This document shows positions 15,683 through 23,285 of a stretch of 64,000 bases of DNA, piece after piece. The DNA is from Chloroflexota bacterium (GTDB taxonomy: Bacteria > Chloroflexota > Anaerolineae > Anaerolineales > Villigracilaceae). The stretch spans positions 62,001 to 126,000 of the forward strand of contig JACRLC010000033.1 of the NCBI GenBank assembly GCA_016235425.1, given 5' to 3'. Every line of letters starts with the position of its first letter. Within the stretch, counting starts at the first letter, position 1. The position numbers and the translations under genes were made by a program. The notes under the pieces were generated by a model that was given only the letters and a program-made list of their open reading frames with translations, ran no database searches and was not told the origin of the DNA.

Positions 15683-18097
15683 ATGGATTCAGAACTAGAG
15701 TACCAGCGCGCGACCGAACAGACCGTCAAAGACCTCCGCAAGGTTGCGAAGACATTATCTGTCCAGCAGCTTTCAAAGCTTTCCCTGCCGGAAGTGGATG
15801 CGGTTGTGGATTTGGTCGCAAAGATCATCCCTGCCGGGAATGTGCCCGGAATGATCCTGAGCGGCCTGGCGCGGATTTCCGGTGGAAGTATCCTGCCTCA
15901 AAAAGTAAAGCAGGATATCAATGTTTTATTCAAAGTCATCGACCAGGCAAAATACAGCGCTTTATTTGCCACTCCTGCGGCAATCATCTGGGGATATCAG
16001 AATCTTCTTCGATTGGCGGGCAAAGACCCGGAATCTTCCTTCCCGGAAGGAACCTGGCAGTTCTACGTGGACTACGCCCTGCGCGAGGACAGCGCCCGTC
16101 ACGCAAACGAAACTCACGGGTTCGACACTCTTCTCAAGCAGAACAAAATCCACCTGAGTTCTGTGGACCGTCTCACATCCTGGGTCATGGCGGCCATAAT
16201 GACCCTGCACCAATACGACGCTTTACTCGCAAATGAATGGCGTGAACGCACATCCACGTCGCTTTTGCAGGATTTCACACATGGATTGCCAGGCTCGGCG
16301 CGCTATTCACGCCTCCTTCGCGAATGGGAAATGCAGCGTCCGTATGGGCGTGATGAAGATGCCGCAGGCTACGATTATCCAACCTACCGCCGACGCCGGT
16401 TCAACGAGTTTTTGAATAAGAATTTACACACCCTGCCCGTGCCGGTTTATATGAAATGGGAAACTCATTTGAAAACCGCCGCCGAGGAATATTTATCGGC
16501 GTACCAGCGGCAAATGTCCATTCTTGCTTATCTCGATCCCGGTGTATATGGCGAATCGCGTGTTCCCTATTTCATCGAGAGAGCGCATATCGGCGTCATT
16601 CACAACGGGAATTATTTTTTGCTTCCTGCCTGCGAAGCCAACATGTCCAAGCCGCTCGATGTTTTGCAGGTACGCGAACGGATTGCCAGCCTGTTGGAAA
16701 TGAAGCCTGCCTCTCCGGCAAATTTATCCTCCCTGGCGAAGATACAGCGCACATCCCTCCAGGTATTGCGCGCCAGCCTATCCCCAGCCTTGCGCGCGGA
16801 CATTGAAAGATTACGTTTCGCACCGATCCTGATCAATGCGGACCTGTGCGCCCGCTCACAGCCGCTTTCCGAATTGCGGCAGGCTGAACGCGGCGTCGGC
16901 GATCATGCACTGACGATCTTCGACACCGGCGAGACATTCGTATTCGACCAATCGCACATCTTTTTCGACGGCGCATGGGGCGCGGCGCTGGCAGAGATCA
17001 TGACGAACGAAGCCCTTTCCTGGGCCGCTTACCTGAATATGTTGCCCACTGCTGCGCCAGCCTCCAAAACAACCGTCACGCGCCTGGCGTTTCACTTTGA
17101 GGTGTCTGATCGAAAACTCATTGACCAGGCCCCGCGCGCATCAATCGAGGCCGGCGCGGAGACGACCGCGGCCAATCTTAAAGCGTGCATGGCGTTACGG
17201 AAATTATTCAAGCAACGCAATGACCTGTTGCAGTTGACGATCAATGATTTGCTCGTGTTGTACAGGGCGATCCATGCCGTCAGTTATCAACCATCTTTGT
17301 CTGTTGTCACTGAAGTCAACACGCTCAAAAAGACTCATCCCGAAATCTTTGAAATGGTCCAGCAAGTGTGGAGCGATTCGCGGCGGGTTAACCCTTCCAT
17401 CCTGATTCCCGTCGATGCCAGCAAACGCGTCCCGCGCGACCGCCTGTATCCACTGAATCTCGAAGTCCCCCTGGCCGAACTGGACCTGCTCAACCTGCAC
17501 ACAGAGACGGTCAAGGCGCTGGACGCGTACCAGTTATCGTCGCGCGGCCGCTCGGAGCTTTATACCCGCTTCGACATTTTGCAAAGGCTTTACCTGGCGA
17601 CCATCGCCGGGTTTGGTACAATATCGGGCAAGGCCAAACAGATTGCCATTCAAGGTGAAAGCGCAAGTGTGGGCGCCATCCGGTTACTTGCGCACCTTCC
17701 CCTCCCCCTCCAAAGATTGCTGGACAAAGTCCCAGAGCGCTTTGAAGTGCTCAACAACCTGATAAAAGGAAGCGAAGTGTTTTCCAATCTTGGCGCGGTT
17801 TCAAAATCAAGTTCCCTCACCCGCTTTATCACTGCCAAGGATGATAACAATCAAAAGCAGTTGGCCTGGGGGGTAATGACAGATGCGGCCGGAAAGATGC
17901 GCATCAGCCTGCGCGATTTTCGTCCGCACGTTCCGGCGTTGCAAAAGATCGGCAGGAAGGATATTGCCGTGCTCCTCGCCCAGGATTACCTGGATTCCTA
18001 CGCCAAAGGGCTGAACAAATACGTGCAGGATATTTCGCACATCACACTTGCCAGCCGCGAAACACAACAAACAGACAGGACAAAGAAGAGACTGTGA
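15683..18097 (+). CDS. Large protein of unknown function coupled to a Ser/Thr kinase; possible acyltransferase-like motif
   Basis: 804 residues, no family assigned with confidence. It reads as soluble and mixed helical, without signal peptide or membrane segments. Around residues 410-450 the segment FDTGETFVFDQSHIFFDGAWG contains His425-x3-Asp429-Gly430, the HxxxDG motif shared by CoA-dependent acyltransferases (carnitine acyltransferase, CAT, condensation domains). This makes a distant acyltransferase relationship possible but unproven. The ATG at 15683 lacks an obvious ribosome-binding site. The stop codon overlaps the kinase start (GTGA at 18094-18097), so the two proteins are translationally coupled and probably work together, for example as kinase substrate or partner. 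Confidence 0.7.
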   Translation: MDSELEYQRATEQTVKDLRKVAKTLSVQQLSKLSLPEVDAVVDLVAKIIPAGNVPGMILSGLARISGGSILPQKVKQDINVLFKVIDQAKYSALFATPAAIIWGYQNLLRLAGKDPESSFPEGTWQFYVDYALREDSARHANETHGFDTLLKQNKIHLSSVDRLTSWVMAAIMTLHQYDALLANEWRERTSTSLLQDFTHGLPGSARYSRLLREWEMQRPYGRDEDAAGYDYPTYRRRRFNEFLNKNLHTLPVPVYMKWETHLKTAAEEYLSAYQRQMSILAYLDPGVYGESRVPYFIERAHIGVIHNGNYFLLPACEANMSKPLDVLQVRERIASLLEMKPASPANLSSLAKIQRTSLQVLRASLSPALRADIERLRFAPILINADLCARSQPLSELRQAERGVGDHALTIFDTGETFVFDQSHIFFDGAWGAALAEIMTNEALSWAAYLNMLPTAAPASKTTVTRLAFHFEVSDRKLIDQAPRASIEAGAETTAANLKACMALRKLFKQRNDLLQLTINDLLVLYRAIHAVSYQPSLSVVTEVNTLKKTHPEIFEMVQQVWSDSRRVNPSILIPVDASKRVPRDRLYPLNLEVPLAELDLLNLHTETVKALDAYQLSSRGRSELYTRFDILQRLYLATIAGFGTISGKAKQIAIQGESASVGAIRLLAHLPLPLQRLLDKVPERFEVLNNLIKGSEVFSNLGAVSKSSSLTRFITAKDDNNQKQLAWGVMTDAAGKMRISLRDFRPHVPALQKIGRKDIAVLLAQDYLDSYAKGLNKYVQDISHITLASRETQQTDRTKKRL

Positions 18098-19866
18098 AAG
18101 GCTCATCAAAAGGCTCATCGCTGATCGGCCAAAAACTGGCTAACTTCCAAATCAAACGACTGCTTGGGCGCGGCGGCATGGCTGAGGTTTACTATGGGTG
18201 GGACGTAAAACTCCAGCGCCCGGTCGCGGTCAAGATCATTGAATCGAGTCCAGCCCACGCACATAGGTTTGTCCGCGAAGCGCGCATGATGGCGAAGTGG
18301 CGGCACGAAAACATTGTCCAGATTTACTACGCCGACGACACAAACCGCCTGTATTACTACGTCATGGAATACATTGACGGCAAAGACCTGGCTTCGGTGC
18401 TGTCCACGTACGCCAAAGACGGCGAGTTGATGCCCGTCAAGGATGTTTTGAGAATCGCTCGTTCGGTCGCACACGCGCTGGACTATGCCCACAAGCACGG
18501 CGTCATCCATCGGGATGTGAAGCCTGCCAACATTCTCCTCGCCGATGACGGGCGCGTCGTTCTCGGGGACTTTGGGCTGGCTCTCGACCTACAGGATAAA
18601 TCCCAGGGTGAGGCTTTCGGGACGCCACACTACATTTCACCGGAGCAGGCCCGTCGGTCGGCAGATGCGGTTCCTCAGTCCGATTTATATTCTTTGGGCG
18701 TGATCCTGTACGAGATGCTGACCGGCATTGTCCCATTCAACGATCCGTCCCCTGCCAGCCTGGCGCTTCAGCACATCACACAATTACCGCCGCCACCGCG
18801 GACCATCAACCCGGATCTATCGCTTGAGATGGAAGCCGTTCTCCTGAAAGCGCTGGAAAAGAATCCGAAGGATCGTTATCAAAGCGGCGAAAAATTATTG
18901 GTCGCCCTCGAAAAGGCGCTGACCGTCCCCAAAAAACCGGTGAGGGTGAAACTCTCCATGCCGCCCATTCCCGTGAGCGCGCCGACGATTCGACGAAGTG
19001 AAGCTGCGCTCGATGAATATAAAAAACGGAAGGAACAAAAGCCGGAACGAAGTGTGAAGGTTGTTCCTTCGCAAAGGCCTGCCACACCATCGAATAAGAA
19101 ACCCGCTTCCAGGAAAGGACTGGACCCCGAATTTTCATGGATGCTTTCAAGCATTCTATTTGTCGTTGTGTTGGTGCTCGCGTTGGGATGGCTGATTAAC
19201 CGGACATTCTTTTCAAAGAATGCTCCCCCAACACCGGTTTCCCCAAGCGTGGGAACTACCGCGACCGCTCAACTTGTCGTTGTCCCGCCTGCCGCTTTTA
19301 CAAACACAGCCATATCCGATTTAACGGCAACACCGATTGCAATCATCCCTTCGCAGACAAGCACCAACCCACTGCCGACCATGACCGCGACGAAAAGCCA
19401 GCCGACCCCAACCTCGATTCCGACAGAGACACCGGCCCTCATCATCCCAACGCCGACGATCAATTATCCGAACGGCCTCCCTTTTATCCTGTATTACAAC
19501 GAGAGCAGTTTTTATTTATACAACAACTCGGCTGAGATACGCAGTCTTTCCGGATTTAGCTTTGAACGCGTCAACAACGACGGCACATTTCAGGATCGTT
19601 TTGAGGGCTGGCAGTGGGAGGTGTACTTTGCCGACAGCCAGCCCGACAGGTGCGTGCGGCTTGAAATTTATCAAAGCAAAGTGACGTATCTCAATCCCGT
19701 CATTTGCAAGAACAGGTATCACAGCACCCTGCAACCGAACAAGGATTCTCCGAGTCTATTCTGGATACCGAAAGAAAACAGTCACCAATTCAGGGTCCTG
19801 TGGCAGGAAGAGGAAATTGCCCGTTGTGAAATTGCAGAGGGATTATGTGAAGTGTTGGTTCCGTAG
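18094..19866 (+). CDS. Membrane-anchored Ser/Thr protein kinase (PknB type)
   Basis: 590 residues. The kinase domain spans about 17-275: glycine loop GRGGMAEVY, Lys47 in VAVKI, catalytic HRDVKPANI (Asp141), DFG (Asp159), and FGTPHYISPEQ in the activation segment. A basic Pro-rich linker leads to a transmembrane helix at about 349-371 (LSSILFVVVLVLALGWLI). Outside, a Thr/Pro-rich stalk precedes a C-terminal domain of about 125 residues (NGLPFILYYNESSFYLYNNS) that could sense a ligand. The start is GTG at 18094, overlapping the previous stop. This is a Hanks-type receptor kinase; signal and targets are unknown, with the upstream 804-residue protein the obvious candidate. Confidence 0.93.
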   Translation: MKGSSKGSSLIGQKLANFQIKRLLGRGGMAEVYYGWDVKLQRPVAVKIIESSPAHAHRFVREARMMAKWRHENIVQIYYADDTNRLYYYVMEYIDGKDLASVLSTYAKDGELMPVKDVLRIARSVAHALDYAHKHGVIHRDVKPANILLADDGRVVLGDFGLALDLQDKSQGEAFGTPHYISPEQARRSADAVPQSDLYSLGVILYEMLTGIVPFNDPSPASLALQHITQLPPPPRTINPDLSLEMEAVLLKALEKNPKDRYQSGEKLLVALEKALTVPKKPVRVKLSMPPIPVSAPTIRRSEAALDEYKKRKEQKPERSVKVVPSQRPATPSNKKPASRKGLDPEFSWMLSSILFVVVLVLALGWLINRTFFSKNAPPTPVSPSVGTTATAQLVVVPPAAFTNTAISDLTATPIAIIPSQTSTNPLPTMTATKSQPTPTSIPTETPALIIPTPTINYPNGLPFILYYNESSFYLYNNSAEIRSLSGFSFERVNNDGTFQDRFEGWQWEVYFADSQPDRCVRLEIYQSKVTYLNPVICKNRYHSTLQPNKDSPSLFWIPKENSHQFRVLWQEEEIARCEIAEGLCEVLVP

Positions 19867-19872
19867 CAACAA

Positions 19873-20529
19873 TTATCTCTGCACCACAAAATTGAAATAC
19901 GCGGCCAGATAACCGTCACGCTCCTCCAGCGTGGCGGTTTGTTCTTGAATCGGTTGGTCGGGAAAATAGATTTGTGTCGTCATCAACTGGCCCTCCGGCG
20001 GCTGGACTTTGACGTGGATGTGAATGATCGGCCTGCCTGGGTATAAACCGGGCGCGATGGTCTCCAGGAAATATCGTCCCTGTTCGTCTGTGAATTGGTG
20101 GCCGCGCAGGGTGTAGCCGGAATTATCGAAATTGCCGTTTGCGTCGGCCTGCCAGAAATCGAGCCAGTCATTGGGGACGGGCTGGCAATCTTGATCCAGC
20201 ACGCAGCCGGCGAGGATAAGACGTGTGCCTGTCATGCCTTCTTCAAAAAGGGAGTTGCGTTCGGGTGTGCCTGCCTTGTAATATGGCCCTTCCTGATCGG
20301 TCGGCGTGAGACCGGTTTCGCAGGCAGGCGCGGGGAGCGTGATCCCTGCGCCGGTGAATGGATCACTCTCGGGCACAGAGGTGGGAGAGGATGTTTCAGT
20401 GGAGGAAATACCTATTGGGGATGAATCAGTTACCGGGGCGGTCGGAAGCGTGCCTGTCGTCGGTGTGCTGGAAACACTGCTGCATGCCGTCAAAGCGATG
20501 GATAACAATAAGGTCAAAAGTCGTTTCAT
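19873..20529 (-). CDS. Lipoprotein related to intradiol ring-cleavage dioxygenases
   Basis: 218 residues. It has a lipoprotein signal (MKRLLTLLLSIALTAC, Cys16 lipidated), then a Ser/Thr/Pro-rich linker to about residue 70. The rest matches the core of intradiol dioxygenases such as protocatechuate 3,4-dioxygenase: TDQEGPYYKAG, WLDFWQADANGNFD, TLRGHQFTDEQGRYFLETI and GRPIIHIHVKV. These supply the Tyr, Tyr, His, His residues expected to bind non-haem Fe(III). Secreted single-domain homologues are common and their substrates are mostly unknown. It is convergent with the kinase gene (6 bp apart) and divergent from the MATE gene. Confidence 0.87.
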   Translation of the reverse strand: MKRLLTLLLSIALTACSSVSSTPTTGTLPTAPVTDSSPIGISSTETSSPTSVPESDPFTGAGITLPAPACETGLTPTDQEGPYYKAGTPERNSLFEEGMTGTRLILAGCVLDQDCQPVPNDWLDFWQADANGNFDNSGYTLRGHQFTDEQGRYFLETIAPGLYPGRPIIHIHVKVQPPEGQLMTTQIYFPDQPIQEQTATLEERDGYLAAYFNFVVQR

Positions 20530-20559
20530 CAGTTCTCCTTTCGTTCGCAGACGGAAAAA

Positions 20560-20586
20560 TTGACGAGCATCTTACTCAGGTATAAT
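20560..20586 (+). promoter_or_regulatory. Promoter of the MATE exporter gene
   Basis: TTGACG (20560-20565), 15-bp spacer, TATAAT (20581-20586), 17 bp before the GTG start. Confidence 0.65.
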
Positions 20587-20603
20587 GACCGCCCGGAGGC
20601 AAC

Positions 20604-21986
20604 GTGATTCGCAAACTCATTGAGTTTTATCGTGACCCTGAATATTTCACCAACATTCGCAAGATCGCGTTGCCGATCATTGCCCAGCAATTTATGTTCT
20701 CTGCTTTGAACATGGCCGGTGTCGTTTTCGTTGGGCAAAAGGGAGAGACGGCGGTGGCCGCAGTGGGGCTTGCGAACCAGCTGGCATTCCTGCTCAACCT
20801 TGTGCATTTTGGGATCGTGAGCGGCGCGGCGATGTTTACTGCACAGTTTTGGGGGCGGCGCGATATTCCAAACCTGCGGCGCGTGCTTGGCCTGTGTTTA
20901 TTTCTTGCGGTTTCTGTGAGTTTGATTTTTCTCGCGCTCTCGCAATTCATGCCCGCAGGCATCCTGCGGATTTATTCCAACGACCCCGCCGTGATCGAAC
21001 TGGGCACAAATTACATCCGCATCTTTTCGTGGACGTTTATTTTTCTCGCGGTCACATTCAGCTACGCGTTCGTGATGCGGTCAACGGGCGACGTCAAAAC
21101 GCCAACGTTCATCAGTGTGGGCGCGCTGGCATTGAGCACGTTCCTTTCGTATTCGTTGATCTTCGGGAAATTCGGCCTGCCCGAAATGGGGATTGAAGGC
21201 GTCGCGACCGCCACGCTGATCGCACGCGCGCTGGAATGCCTGACCTTGCTCGCTATTGTTTACACACGCGCCGAATCGCCTGTGGCGGCGAACCTGCGCG
21301 ATCTGACGAGTATCAATCGCGGTTTTCTTGGGAAGGTCTTTCATTCGATGTATCCCGTGATCCTGAATGAGTTGTTCTGGTCGCTGGGCATTACCACGTA
21401 CAATGCGATTTACGGACACATCAGCACAGATGCCATCGCAACGATCAACATTATCGGCGCGGTCGAACAGGTTGCATCTGTGATTTTTATCGGCATTTCC
21501 AATGCCACTTCTGTTTTGGTCGGCAATCGCATTGGCGCGGGAGAAGAGCACGAAGCCTACCTTTACGCGGGGCGCTCGCTTGGGCTTGGATTCGCGGGCG
21601 GCATTCTTATCGGCCTGATCCTTCAACTCGTCAAAGCACCGGTGCTTTCGTTATTCAACGTTTCACCCGAAGTCATCGAGAATGCAAGCCGGGTGATGAT
21701 CATCGTGAGCCTGTTCATCGCCGTCCGCATCAACAACATGACCATCGTCGTCGGCATCCTGCGCGCGGGCGGCGACACACGCTTCTCACTTTTCCTCGAT
21801 GGCATCATCATTTGGCTGGTCGGCGTTCCGATGGCCGCGCTTGGCGCGTTCGTATTTCATCTCCCCGTCTATTTTGTTTATCTGTGCGCGATGAGCGAAG
21901 AACTCGCCAAATGGCTGATTGGCATCAACCGCTATTTCTCGCGCAAGTGGATCAATAATTTGGCCGCGCAGGTGGAGGGGATTTAG
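20604..21986 (+). CDS. MATE family multidrug/cation antiporter
   Basis: 460-residue inner-membrane exporter with about 12 hydrophobic helices in two homologous halves, the usual MATE length. Typical elements are the opening IALPIIAQQFMFSALNMAGVVFVGQKGETAVAAVGLANQ, FWGRRDIPNLRRVLG, and the second-half INIIGAVEQVASVIFIGISNATSVLVGNRIGAGE. It exchanges Na+ or H+ for drugs or metabolites. The start is GTG at 20604 with GGAGG five bases upstream. Its stop codon lies inside a long perfect hairpin. The neighbours do not hint at a substrate. Confidence 0.93.
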   Translation: MIRKLIEFYRDPEYFTNIRKIALPIIAQQFMFSALNMAGVVFVGQKGETAVAAVGLANQLAFLLNLVHFGIVSGAAMFTAQFWGRRDIPNLRRVLGLCLFLAVSVSLIFLALSQFMPAGILRIYSNDPAVIELGTNYIRIFSWTFIFLAVTFSYAFVMRSTGDVKTPTFISVGALALSTFLSYSLIFGKFGLPEMGIEGVATATLIARALECLTLLAIVYTRAESPVAANLRDLTSINRGFLGKVFHSMYPVILNELFWSLGITTYNAIYGHISTDAIATINIIGAVEQVASVIFIGISNATSVLVGNRIGAGEEHEAYLYAGRSLGLGFAGGILIGLILQLVKAPVLSLFNVSPEVIENASRVMIIVSLFIAVRINNMTIVVGILRAGGDTRFSLFLDGIIIWLVGVPMAALGAFVFHLPVYFVYLCAMSEELAKWLIGINRYFSRKWINNLAAQVEGI

Positions 21987-22027
21987 CAGTTGTGCCGGCA
22001 GTTCAACTGCCGGCACAACTGCTAAAT
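21981..22027. terminator. Very long perfect hairpin over the MATE stop codon
   Basis: A 23-bp stem with a one-base centre (TTTAGCAGTTGTGCCGGCAG and its complement), then CTTTT. It includes the stop TAG at 21984-21986. It may act as a terminator and may itself be an inserted palindromic element. Confidence 0.7.
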
Positions 22028-22028
22028 C

Positions 22029-22145
22029 TTTTGGGTGCGTTTCATTTCAGTTGAACAACCGTCCCGAAGGTTTTCTTGAAGACTTTGGCCGTTTTCTAAA
22101 CCTTCGGGACGCTCTTCCCTTCAATTCATTTGAAACACACCCAAA
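22029..22145. repeat. Palindromic element at the aminotransferase 3' end
   Basis: Ends TTTGGGTGCGTTTCATTT and GAAACACACCCAAA are inverted, with an inner CGTCCCGAAGGTTT/AAACCTTCGGGACG pair. The direct repeat AAATCTTTT flanks it on both sides (22025 and 22143), like a 9-bp target duplication. It contributes the last codons of the aminotransferase. Confidence 0.75.
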
Positions 22146-22989
22146 TCTTTTCCGCCTTCTTGAGCACATACGCTTCATACGCCGCCGATAACTGCCGTGT
22201 GATAGCTCCCACTGCTTCGACAGGCTCAGCACGGCGCCCGCCCTCCCCCACCGTTACCTCGTCAATTTGGATGACCGGCACAATGCCGCGCGAACTCGAT
22301 GTGATAAACGCCTCCCGCGGGACTTCAAGTTGATCCCGTCTCAACGGCTGATACTTTACATCAAGCCCCATCCCCCGCCCCACCCGAATGACAGTCCGCC
22401 GCGTAACGCCGAGCAGGATGTCGCGTTGGGCGGTGCATAATACGTCCTTCGACTTCGCAGGACGTGCCACATAAAAGAAATTGCTCGTCATTCCCTCCAG
22501 TATTTTCCCATTCTTCACCATCAACGCTTCAAATATTCCCTCACGCACGATGTGCTTTCTTTCGTCCTGGCTGGCTGAAATGAATGCTGTTGATTTCAAG
22601 CGCGGACTGTTGCGCGCCATTTCGACTGTTTCCACGCGTACACCCTTTTCGTAAATTTCGCTCGGTAATTGCTTGAGCGGTTCGATCGCAACGTAAAGCT
22701 GGCCCTGCTTTGTCATGATCAGGCGCACGCGCGCTTCGTGTGAATAGGGTTTGAGTAATTCGGCGAGATGATTTCGCAAATGAGTTTCATTGATGTGGCG
22801 CGACTTAATCGGCTGAAAGAGCCTTTGCAAATGCGCTTTCAAACCAATCACGCGCGTGCCTTGTCCATAAGTTCGGAAGGTGCTGTAGAAACCGTCCGGC
22901 AGCTGGCGGGTGATGATGTCAAGGGATGAATGTTCGGGAAATTCAATCTGTTCCATGCGTTCTGCCGTGATGTGCCATGTTCGAATCAT
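22126..22989 (-). CDS. Class IV PLP-dependent aminotransferase (branched-chain/4-amino-4-deoxychorismate lyase type)
   Basis: 287 residues. The class IV fold is shown by PDGFYSTFRTYGQGTRVIGLKAHLQRL, the PLP lysine in SPRLKSTAF, KILEGMTSNFFYV, LLGVTRRTVI and ITSSSRGIVPVIQID. Such enzymes act on branched-chain amino acids, D-alanine or 4-amino-4-deoxychorismate; sequence alone does not decide. The start at 22989 (MIRTWHITAERM) is preferred over one four codons upstream. Two repeat-derived parts are visible: a GRRAEPVEA stretch from a CTGAGCCTGTCGAA-type repeat (about 22213-22234), and the last residues (IWVCFK) encoded in the palindrome at 22029-22145. Confidence 0.85.
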   Translation of the reverse strand: MIRTWHITAERMEQIEFPEHSSLDIITRQLPDGFYSTFRTYGQGTRVIGLKAHLQRLFQPIKSRHINETHLRNHLAELLKPYSHEARVRLIMTKQGQLYVAIEPLKQLPSEIYEKGVRVETVEMARNSPRLKSTAFISASQDERKHIVREGIFEALMVKNGKILEGMTSNFFYVARPAKSKDVLCTAQRDILLGVTRRTVIRVGRGMGLDVKYQPLRRDQLEVPREAFITSSSRGIVPVIQIDEVTVGEGGRRAEPVEAVGAITRQLSAAYEAYVLKKAEKIWVCFK

Positions 22990-23089
22990 GTTACGCTCCA
23001 ATTTGAATTATAAGCCTTGACACTTCCGGCTTGCGCGGTGTAAACTCGGCAAAGCATTAACTAAATTCCAAGAAAGGAGGCGCACTTCG

Positions 23090-23170
23090 ATGATTTTCAT
23101 GTATTGCTTCACAACACCTGTTTTTGCCGGCATTTTGCCTTGTCGTAGTGCGCCTGTTGACCGAACATAG
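23090..23170 (+). CDS. Putative 26-residue leader peptide upstream of the ABC exporter
   Basis: ATG at 23090 follows a consensus AAAGGAGG (23073-23080) at 9-nt spacing. The encoded peptide starts MIFMYCFTTPVFAGILPC and ends before TAG at 23168-23170. A TTGACA with TGTAAA-like -10 lies about 50-70 bp upstream. The site AGGCGCACT next to the ribosome-binding site is complementary over 9 bp to AGTGCGCCT near the ORF end, and an intrinsic terminator follows. This layout (strong RBS, tiny ORF, terminator, drug-exporter genes) resembles translation-coupled attenuation such as Bacillus subtilis bmrB-bmrCD. Expression is not demonstrated. Confidence 0.55.
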   Translation: MIFMYCFTTPVFAGILPCRSAPVDRT

Positions 23171-23194
23171 GTCTACCTTCCCCTTGTCTTCACG

Positions 23195-23226
23195 GGCTGT
23201 GGTGCACTCTGCGCCACAGCCTTTTT
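23195..23226 (+). terminator. Intrinsic terminator / possible attenuator before the ABC exporter genes
   Basis: GGCTGTGGTGCA and TGCGCCACAGCC pair over 12 bp (one G-U) with a 3-nt loop, followed by TTTTT. It lies between the short ORF and the ABC gene with no promoter visible after it, so full-length transcription would need read-through. Confidence 0.75.
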
Positions 23227-23240
23227 GTTTCCCACACCGG

Positions 23241-23277
23241 CCCTCACCCCTAGCCCCTCTCCCAAAGGGAGAGGGGA
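23241..23277. repeat. Palindromic repeat (CCCTCACCC/GGGAGAGGG family)
   Basis: CCCTCACCCC...CCCCTCTCCC-AAA-GGGAGAGGGG. Its right arm lies just upstream of the ABC start codon and provides the only purine-rich ribosome-binding site there. Confidence 0.85.
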
Positions 23278-23285
23278 ACCAAGAG

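Noticed and set aside
23124-23285. In-frame upstream extension of the first ABC exporter gene
   Set aside because: It overlaps the leader ORF, the terminator and a palindromic repeat; the residues are not exporter sequence.
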